Assembly (NCBI RefSeq): GCF_033546935.1
Contig: NZ_CP137854.1
Location: 2,356,001-2,420,000 of the forward strand
From: Xylophilus sp. GOD-11R
Lineage (GTDB): Bacteria > Pseudomonadota > Gammaproteobacteria > Burkholderiales > Burkholderiaceae_C
Direction: 5' to 3'
DNA: 64,000 nt
The notes under the pieces were generated by a model, which saw only the letters and a program-made list of their open reading frames with translations, had not been told where the DNA came from and did no database searches. Made by a program: the position numbers and the translations under genes. This document shows, piece after piece, positions 59,401-64,000 of this stretch (the stretch's first letter is position 1; each line of letters opens with the position of its first letter).

Positions 59401-60662
59401 TGCAGGCCGGCAGGAACACCTTCGAGACGACGAACCTCACCACCCGCGACATCGAGAACCGCGAAGACTGGCACGCCAGCGGCTTCAGCTTCTCGGGCGG
59501 CTACAGCAGCGGCGGCGGCGGCAAACCCAGCGACGGCAGCGCCCAGGGCGCCACGCCCAACGCCGCCGGCGGCGTCAACGGTGCGGCCGCGGGCATCGGG
59601 CGCACCAGTGGCCATGCGGCAAGCACCACCACCAGCGGCGTCAGCGGCATCGCCGGCGACACCTCGGTGCGCACCGACGACGACGCCCAGGGCATCGAGA
59701 AAAAATTCGATGCGCAGAAGGTCCAGAAGGAAGTAGCCGCCCAGGTCCAGATCACCGCCACCTTCGGCCAGCAGGCAGCCAAGGCGATCGGCGACTACGC
59801 GGATGCGAAGTACCGCGAACTGAAGGAGAGCGATCCCACCGAGGCGGCCAAGTGGGCCGAGGGTGGGAGCTACCGCGTGGCGGCGCATACGGTGCTCGGG
59901 GGCCTGACCGGCGGCGTGCAAGGCGCTTTGGGTGCCGGCGGTGCGGCAGCGGCGGCGGCGGCAATTGATCGAGCAACCACAATTCTTCCCGAGGGAATCA
60001 GGCAGGCCGTAGGCGGTGCACTTGCCGTAGGTATAGGGGCTGCGCTGGGAAGCGAGTTCGGCGTTGCAGGTGCTTTTAACGAAGATTTGAATAATCGGCA
60101 ACTTCATATAGTGAAATCTGCCGACATAAAAATCATGGCCGAAAAAGAAGCATCCAATTCCGGAATTTCAGCAGAAAAACTATATCTGGCCAGTATGCTG
60201 GTTTTAGGAGACTACTTCGATGCTGCGGGGGAAATACGACCTGAATTTGCCCGTATAAGCGCCGAGGAATATATGGCTGCGCAGCGAATCTTGCTCTCTC
60301 AACCGGCAGGATCAGCGATCGCAAGAGAAATGGCGCAGTCCCAACAAGTTGTGCTGCCCCAGTTTGCCATATCGGATGAGCACACGATTAGTGTAGGCCG
60401 CATACCTGGCATGGCGAACCCACAAATTCGATTTGGACGCAATGAAAACCAAGAGAGCCATGCTTTCAGGCACTCTGACGAAACTGGAGTCGCACGATCC
60501 GACATTAAGACCGCAATCAACAAAAACCTTAATGCGCTTGGGCCTATTCTATCAGAAGGCCCCTACAATGGAACCATAGCCGCTGGCGGACGAACTTTCG
60601 ACTTCACAGGCTTTCTTCGAAATGGGGAAATTAATGTTGGCCGCATTACGCCGAGGAATTAA
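53415..60662 (+). CDS. cdiA: CdiA-type two-partner secreted haemagglutinin/contact-dependent inhibition toxin
   Basis: A 2415-residue exoprotein. An extended signal peptide (MNRQSHRLVFNRARGALMAV) defines the start; the GTG at 53385 is less likely. Next are the TPS domain (about 60-180, with NPAGIAVDGAGFIN), FHA-1 beta-helix repeats (LDNRGG, IDNT types, to about 860), a central Tyr-rich region with the only mature-part cysteines (886 and 889), FHA-2 repeats to about 2050, and a pretoxin region ending FNEDLNNRQLH (2221-2231), which stands where many CdiA have VENN. The last about 184 residues are the toxin and are encoded by AT-richer DNA. The protein would be displayed through a CdiB pore and deliver the toxin to neighbours. 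No cdiB lies in the window. Confidence 0.92.
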   Translation: MNRQSHRLVFNRARGALMAVQESAAGSGKAASGDRRAGSVVIGLVLCAAAVQAQIAADPTAPGTQRPTVLQAPNGVPLVDIQTPSAAGVSRNTYRQFDVARPGAILNNSRGNTQTQLGGWVQGNPWMAAGSARVILNEVNSSDPSRLRGHIEVAGPRAEVVIANPAGIAVDGAGFINASRVTLTTGVPVFEGGNLESFRVRQGSVTIEGAGLDLGAADHGAILARAIALNAGLWAQHLTVAAGAHDASADASTVTAATGTPADRPRFALDVAAIGGMYAHKIWLIGTEAGLGVRNDGTLSAAGEFVMTADGRLENRGTIQARGDLAIRTAQDVQNTGAQALIRSEANAAVTSAGGITNTEGTTIGAAGTLGLDAARGLNNRASTIVAAGDLRIASTSIDNQGGHIASSQGVLSLDTLGGALDNRAGAITGRQDVGLTTGTLDNRGGTFASEGTASVSSGILDNHQGLIQAGGALALDTHGQAIDNTDAAGHASHAGGIVAGGALAIASGALDNTAGYVGSGGPLSATVTGDITNIGSGVIQSESNLSLAAAAIHNGTGAIKALGDVAMTTTALDNTAGRVAANGDLTIAGGQRIDNTDGRLVAGRDLSLGATNPGSLAPVITSATGTLQSGRHTRIQASDLQAGSVLAGGDLDLDLAADFTNTGTLAAGGNARITAAGRFTNQAEVSATDSLRIVAQTIDNTAAGDITASNTHLQASDQIINRGLIDGTATRLDAATVSNLGTGRIYGDHVALGADTLTNDAETIAGKTDTPVIAARQRLDIGAGHIVNRQGALILSAGSADDALAIGGALDASGHATGSAASLDNTAATIESLGGAFIAASAVRNTNPGLTTRTEHRTEQLTEASEVEYIVLGGVRYLESELGRCNRCAADRFDNGATSLERLEYVAPSARYPFEKYSRVPYTLEESRIVTADTEAGPQQTTFFERYFYPEDSSVWALFEVPVGQHDELRQRLTAYNQDLISRAYRDYDRIRVKRTETEQTVVDNPGTPGRILAGGDLRIDAGHVFNTDSQILAGGQLALDGRTLVNQETPGERVVTGYGDFRRDHVEYDPYRVREGRYGAGDYVGVVENVTTTLGSAQALGDTRPVGSGVQPGARHTVLSTGEPGQQVLSIDTSSTGWTVPTSGLFRPSPSPATGYLIETDPRFTDQRRWLSSDYLLEALGLRPASIDKRLGDGFYEQRLVREQVAQLTGRPRLAGYASDQAQYQGLLDAAATFATQWQLVPGVALSAQQMAQLTSDIVWLVEREVSLPDGSTTTALVPQVYVRTRAGDLAPDGALLAGRQVDIRLTEDARNTGTIAGREVVTLTARNVDNLGRIAGADATVRAEEDLRVTGGRIEAETNLSASAGRDLTVESTTRTASATSGRSTSSLTQVDRVAGLYVTGKDGKGGTLVASAGRDVTLVAGVLDSQGEVRVEAGRDLNLTTLTTAERSDLTADERNYLRQAATREVGSLIRSGGDTALSAGQDLITRAATVDARGDLAVTATRDVRISEGRATTASDDARYARSSGLLSSYSQASREQRERDTAIGSDLGGKTVTITSGRDTLVRGSTVIGDEGVAITAGRGLTIEAAREQERSATAAETKRSGLMGSGGFGVTLGSQAIGGEQTRAATSAAASTVGAIAGDVTLTAGGTYTQTGSDVLAPEGDIAVTARNVRITEARETERSTTEQHARQSGLTLAVTSPVIAAAQSAVASAEATGDTGSARMKLLGAASTAMSGATAVGGLQDAASSGGGGVNLALSVGASRSSSTTTTTSDSARASTVQARNVTIRATGGGQDSDLLIQGSEVTARQDVTLEADHRIDIVSAQDTNEQHSKNSSSAASVGVSFGTDGLMFNASASGARGRADGSETRQVNSHVTGGRQLSIQSGGDTTLAGGVVQAAQVRADIGGNLVIESRQDTAKFDSRQQSLGGSVSLGYGRSGGSLSVGQSRVDADYASVAERSGFQAGDGGFQVKVQGDTSLTGGAIASTEGAVQAGRNTFETTNLTTRDIENREDWHASGFSFSGGYSSGGGGKPSDGSAQGATPNAAGGVNGAAAGIGRTSGHAASTTTSGVSGIAGDTSVRTDDDAQGIEKKFDAQKVQKEVAAQVQITATFGQQAAKAIGDYADAKYRELKESDPTEAAKWAEGGSYRVAAHTVLGGLTGGVQGALGAGGAAAAAAAIDRATTILPEGIRQAVGGALAVGIGAALGSEFGVAGAFNEDLNNRQLHIVKSADIKIMAEKEASNSGISAEKLYLASMLVLGDYFDAAGEIRPEFARISAEEYMAAQRILLSQPAGSAIAREMAQSQQVVLPQFAISDEHTISVGRIPGMANPQIRFGRNENQESHAFRHSDETGVARSDIKTAINKNLNALGPILSEGPYNGTIAAGGRTFDFTGFLRNGEINVGRITPRN
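59601..59915 (+). repeat. Direct repeat copy 1 (within cdiA pretoxin region)
   Basis: This stretch is about 93 % identical by eye to 62121-62435 with a constant offset of 2520 bp. It encodes the conserved pretoxin segment before the variable toxin. A shorter match joins 58943-59009 to 62048-62114. Confidence 0.9.
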
Positions 60663-61009
60663 TGGACGCACCAAATATCGATCAGAAAATTCTATTGAAT
60701 GCATTTCGCCATGAATGCAAAGCGCCGGAAATCTTAGGTTATCTTTCAAGAAATGATTTATTGACTGAAAAACTAGATGATGGCGACATGGGGAGTTTTG
60801 AAATTCATTTTAAAAATCTTCCAAAAAACGTTTTTTTTGAGACAAAGAAAGTTGCTCCAACGTTGGTGGCCAATGACTCGGACAATGTGCCAATTTTTGC
60901 GACTTTGTTCCTTCGCAACGGAATTCCATCGAGCATTGAGCTTTGGAAAGTCGATTTTTCTCCTGTTCTGACATTCCCACGAGAATGGAAAGCGGAGACT
61001 GTTTTTTAA
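60662..61009 (+). CDS. cdiI: Putative CdiI immunity protein for the intact CdiA toxin
   Basis: A 115-residue cytoplasmic protein of no recognised family. It is acidic to neutral with alternating hydrophobic and charged residues. Its ATG overlaps the cdiA stop by one base (TAATG), and GAGGA precedes it, ensuring that toxin and antidote are made together. Position directly after the toxin and low GC are the grounds for the call. No membrane segment is present, so it would bind the toxin in the cytoplasm. Confidence 0.75.
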   Translation: MDAPNIDQKILLNAFRHECKAPEILGYLSRNDLLTEKLDDGDMGSFEIHFKNLPKNVFFETKKVAPTLVANDSDNVPIFATLFLRNGIPSSIELWKVDFSPVLTFPREWKAETVF

Positions 61010-61456
61010 ATACAGCCCAAAAGTGTTAATGCCATGAACGTGATTGACATGAGCTCTGCTGCCGCCGCAAAACCTCAGTCTAAATATCACTTTAGCGGCT
61101 AAACACTGAAATAAAATCAAATGGACTTGTTTTTGGTGGACACTGCACTGTCGGCAGCACGACGCGCATTATTATTGGAACGGCTTCGGAATCCAGCGCG
61201 TAAAGGGCTTATAAAGCAAAATTAGAGGTTGTTGATCTTAAAAATCCTAACGCTTTCTTGCCGAAATCAAATAATAAGGGTTTCCCGTCAATATTTCCTA
61301 AATAGCTGGTCTGCAGATCGGATCAAGGTGGAAGTCGCCGTCGCTTTCAAAAAAACTGTCAACGGTAATGCATGGACTGCCGTCACCCCAGTGGCGTAAA
61401 AGTTCAAGGTTGCTTAAGGCCCAAGACCAAAGTATTTTCAATATATTAAAAAGATC
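61010..61456 (+). other. Decayed intergenic DNA of the CDI island
   Basis: About 450 bp with low GC and stops in all frames on the plus strand. Short stretches look like protein remnants: MDLFLVDTALSAARRALLLE from 61121, HYYWNGFGIQRVKGL in another frame, and VAVAFKKTVNGNAWTAVTPV near 61335-61395. They may be the remains of a displaced toxin C-terminus, but I cannot place them in a family. Confidence 0.5.
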
Positions 61457-61854
61457 ATGTCCTTAGTTTTCTTTTGGGCACCGAGACACATAGACCAAAT
61501 AAAAGACTTGTCACCGCACTGTTTGACTACCAACACTTCAGATTCGCCTGAGGGCATTCTCTGCGATATTTTGACTGACGACGGGGGTATTCCATCCGCC
61601 CAGGTAATGCCTTGGCTCGAGCATGGCTTGTCCTCGGTCGATGCCGTACAAAGTGAGACGCAGGAATCTCAAGACTGGGCACGTGACACATGGTGCGTGT
61701 ATATTAAAAAAACAGAATGCATAATATCTTCGCTCATGACGAAGATTACAACTATTCCCTGCCGACGTCGACATTTCGCACAGTTCTAGAAGCATGGAAA
61801 AACTTCTGTAAAAATCAAAAAAAAGACGATACAATCTCATTAACTCTTGACTAA
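61457..61854 (+). pseudogene. Frameshifted immunity-like gene in the CDI island
   Basis: The frame from 61457 encodes a Trp/Asp-rich small protein (MPWLEHGLSSVDAVQSETQE, then SQDWARDTWCVYIKK) and then runs into unrelated sequence. Shifting frame at the A7 tract (61706-61712) restores a natural-looking end, HNIFAHDEDYNYSLPTSTFR then TVLEAWKNFCKN, stopping at 61854. One missing A would explain the break. The product looks like a polymorphic-toxin immunity protein whose toxin partner is gone. No good ribosome site was seen at the start. Confidence 0.65.
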
Positions 61855-62120
61855 GTTACATACTTGCCAAGACGTGCCCAGGGACCACGCAAGGCATTAT
61901 GCAAATGCATTCGACCCTTTAAATTAAAATCGCAGAAAACCGCAATCAGATATTTGCAATGTTGTTACAGCAAAGGCGAAAAATAATAATCGTTTAAAAT
62001 ACGACATTTCACAAACAAAAGTAGCACGGCCAGAACCGCAATCGTCCGGCCAGCGTGGGCGTGAGCTTCGGCACCAACGGCCTGCTGTTCAACGCCAGCG
62101 CCTTCGGGGGCCAGTGAGGC

Positions 62121-62435
62121 CGCAGCAGCGGTCATGCGGCCAGCACCACCACCAGTGGCGTCAGCGGCATCGCGGGCGACACCTCGGTGCGCACCGGCGA
62201 CGACGCCAACGGCATCGAGAAAAAATTCGATGCGCAGAAAGTCCAGAAGGATGTAGCCGCCCAGGTCCAGATCACCGCCACCTTCGGCCAGCAGGCCGCC
62301 AAGGCCATCGGCGACTACGCGGATGCGAAGTACCGGGAGCTGAAGGACAGCGACCCCACCAAGGCGGCTAAGTGGGCCGAAGGTGGGAGCTACCGCGTGG
62401 CCGCGCATACGGTGCTCGGTGGCCTGACCGGCGGT
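62121..62435 (+). repeat. Direct repeat copy 2 (orphan cdiA-CT module)
   Basis: Second copy of the cdiA pretoxin segment (see 59601-59915). Together with 62048-62114 it forms an in-frame version of cdiA with 585 bp deleted and a TGA at 62115-62117. Confidence 0.9.
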
Positions 62436-63533
62436 GCAGCCGGCGCGGCGGGCGCCTTGACGAGCCAGGCCACGATCGATGTGGTGGCCAAGCAGATCGC
62501 GCAGCTTGACGTGCCGGACGCCGTTCGCTCGGCGCTGATCACCGGCGCGGGTGCGGCGATCGGCGCAGCGACCGGCGGCACGGCAGGCGCTGCCACCGCC
62601 TTCAACGCTACCGCCAACAACTACCTGCAGCACAGCACCAAGTGGCGCAGCAGCCAATGGGGTGCCTTCAAGGAAGAGCTCGCCCGCTGCAAGGTCACGC
62701 CCGACTGCTCCACCGATGCGGTCTATGCGAGGTGGACGGCCATCAGCAGCGATCAGCAACGCGACGCGATTGCCAGCATGGACGGGCTCTTTGGGCTGGA
62801 CCCATCGGAGGCAGCCAAAGCTGGGGCTCACGCAGGTGCGGCCGCCGCCTCGATGAACGTCAACCCGGCAGATATCTGCTCGCCGGGGGATGCACGCTGC
62901 TATTCGTTCGTGCAGCAGCAGACGAACCAAGCAGCGACGGTGTTCAGGTATGGGTTGACGACAGCGCTGGCGACGGATTTGGTGGATCTCGGGGCCGGGA
63001 GAGGGGCGAATCCGCGGAAGACGTACGGCGAGACTTCGACGCCCGGTGCCACAAATGGGAAAGGCACGCCAGATTCGATGCTTGCGGAGGCTGACTTTGC
63101 CGGGCGGATTCCTACAAGAGGTGATCTGGAGAATCATCTGGTCAATCCGACTGTGTCGGGCAGGCAAATATCGGGCGGGCACAACATGAACAATTTTCAA
63201 AATACTCTTGATGGGGCTGGAGGAACGGTCATCTCAAAAAAGGAGGTGTCGCCAGGAATTTATGAAATAGAGTACTTCTTGCCAAAAGGAGCGGGCAAAG
63301 AACCTCAAATCAAAACCGTTTATGACCCATCGGTTTACAGTGACACCCAAATTATCGCCATGGCCAATGAGGCAGCAGCACGAGCACAAATAAATTTTCA
63401 GACAACTGGGATAAAAGACCAACATGTCCTCGTCAATGGCGTTAAATTTTTTACCCCGATAAAAATAAACGCAAAAACAGGAAAATTGATGGGAATACAA
63501 ACAGCGTATCCAGTCGGTACAAGCAATCGGTAA
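62187..63533 (+). CDS. Orphan CdiA C-terminal toxin module with EndoU-like nuclease domain
   Basis: A 448-codon open frame with no proper start: the first codon is a GTG with no ribosome site, the frame is open from 62118, and a TGA lies before that. Residues 1-80 match the CdiA pretoxin region, then NNYLQHS (near 62616) replaces the NNRQLH junction and a new C-terminus follows. The end contains SGGHNMNNF, YEIEYFLP, KTVYDPSVYSD and FFTPIKINAKTGK, a pattern I associate with EndoU/BECR-type nuclease toxins of CdiA. It is likely silent unless recombined onto cdiA through the shared repeat. Confidence 0.72.
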   Translation: MRTGDDANGIEKKFDAQKVQKDVAAQVQITATFGQQAAKAIGDYADAKYRELKDSDPTKAAKWAEGGSYRVAAHTVLGGLTGGAAGAAGALTSQATIDVVAKQIAQLDVPDAVRSALITGAGAAIGAATGGTAGAATAFNATANNYLQHSTKWRSSQWGAFKEELARCKVTPDCSTDAVYARWTAISSDQQRDAIASMDGLFGLDPSEAAKAGAHAGAAAASMNVNPADICSPGDARCYSFVQQQTNQAATVFRYGLTTALATDLVDLGAGRGANPRKTYGETSTPGATNGKGTPDSMLAEADFAGRIPTRGDLENHLVNPTVSGRQISGGHNMNNFQNTLDGAGGTVISKKEVSPGIYEIEYFLPKGAGKEPQIKTVYDPSVYSDTQIIAMANEAAARAQINFQTTGIKDQHVLVNGVKFFTPIKINAKTGKLMGIQTAYPVGTSNR

Positions 63534-63551
63534 AACCTTTGTAAGAGCCTT

Positions 63552-63986
63552 ATGGTAAAAATTTTTATCGGCGATTATGTATCATTCGATCACGAAAAAC
63601 AATCCAACGAAATATTGCCGCTGCTCGAGTGTCTTATTTATGCGATCACGCCAGGTCGTCCGTTAGATTATTTTCTAAAAAACATATTGGCAAATGGCTT
63701 CGGCCCGACAGGAGGTGATCCTGGTTGGAGTATTTCGTGGATTGAGGAGCCATCAGACGCCTTATACCCCGACGATTGGCAAAATTTTATGAATTCTCAT
63801 GCAGGAGCGAGCGGTTGCTTTGAAGCATGGACCTACCAAAAAATAAGCATGCTCGACCCTTGTTATGCCTATTACGATAGGCATACCCTGATTTCCGAAG
63901 TGCAAGCCGCCCTCGAAAATATTAAACTCCGGCATCCCGATCGATCTCACGAAGTCGACAAAATCATCAAAGAGCTTTGCTCATGA
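63552..63986 (+). CDS. Putative immunity protein of the orphan CdiA-CT module
   Basis: A 144-residue cytoplasmic protein, rich in Trp, Tyr and acidic residues, low GC, starting 18 bp after the orphan toxin stop. Position and composition are those of a CdiI protein; no family is recognised. It could protect against the second toxin even while that toxin is silent. Its stop overlaps the ATG of a further gene (ATGA). Confidence 0.65.
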   Translation: MVKIFIGDYVSFDHEKQSNEILPLLECLIYAITPGRPLDYFLKNILANGFGPTGGDPGWSISWIEEPSDALYPDDWQNFMNSHAGASGCFEAWTYQKISMLDPCYAYYDRHTLISEVQAALENIKLRHPDRSHEVDKIIKELCS

Positions 63987-64000
63987 TTGTCGGCGTTTGG
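63983..64000 (+). CDS. Start of a further gene in the CDI island (partial)
   Basis: An ATG overlaps the stop of the immunity gene as ATGA and opens a frame (MIVGVW) that leaves the window. Only six codons are visible, so nothing can be said about function. Confidence 0.3.

Overview
The window is high-GC DNA from a Gram-negative bacterium, most likely a betaproteobacterium of the Burkholderiales, probably Comamonadaceae. This is inferred from gene content: a monomeric NADP isocitrate dehydrogenase, a Bug-type solute receptor, the yciB-bolA-ppiC block, TadA fused to an alpha/beta-hydrolase domain, and TonB-independent transport built on ABC, MFS and RND systems. No rRNA, tRNA, insertion sequence or CRISPR array was recognised.

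Layout. 1-12 kb is housekeeping: the start of a chemoreceptor-like protein, a quinone oxidoreductase coupled to a polysaccharide deacetylase, a secreted low-complexity protein, a DUF1624 acyltransferase, ppiC/bolA/yciB, msrB overlapping selO, pncB, arfB, a HIT protein and icd. 12-16.6 kb holds a DUF2784 protein and an operon of an FCD-type GntR regulator with a polar amino-acid ABC importer. 16.7-29 kb carries NDH-2, a lactate-oxidase-like flavoprotein, a 2OG-Fe dioxygenase, UspA, an SDR, an RluA-type pseudouridine synthase overlapping a hybrid histidine kinase, a haloacetate dehalogenase, a carboxypeptidase G2-like M20 peptidase, the TadA fusion, an LD-carboxypeptidase with a His-rich N-terminus and a ketopantoate reductase. 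30-33 kb is a translationally coupled three-gene operon of a lipoprotein HEXXH peptidase and two small secreted proteins. 33-36 kb is a gluconate module (LacI regulator, gntK, MFS). 36.5-41.5 kb is a nitrate/sulfonate-type ABC importer with an embedded MmgE/PrpD protein and an EamA exporter. 42-46 kb has a Bug receptor, a two-ORF AtuA/DUF1446 system and a divergent LysR regulator. 46-52.7 kb is an RND efflux operon (adaptor, pump, outer-membrane factor) with a divergent TetR repressor and a palindromic operator.

53.4-64 kb is the most unusual part: a contact-dependent inhibition (CDI) island. A 2415-residue CdiA ends in an AT-richer C-terminal toxin that overlaps its putative immunity gene by one base. 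Behind it lie about 1 kb of decayed DNA with a frameshifted immunity-like gene, then a second, orphan CdiA C-terminus. This repeats about 315 bp of cdiA at roughly 93 % identity (my estimate by eye), carries a different EndoU-like toxin, and has its own candidate immunity gene. The layout suggests toxin swapping by recombination. No cdiB transporter gene lies in the window. Just upstream, a small ORF has its Shine-Dalgarno sequence inside a perfect 13-bp hairpin.
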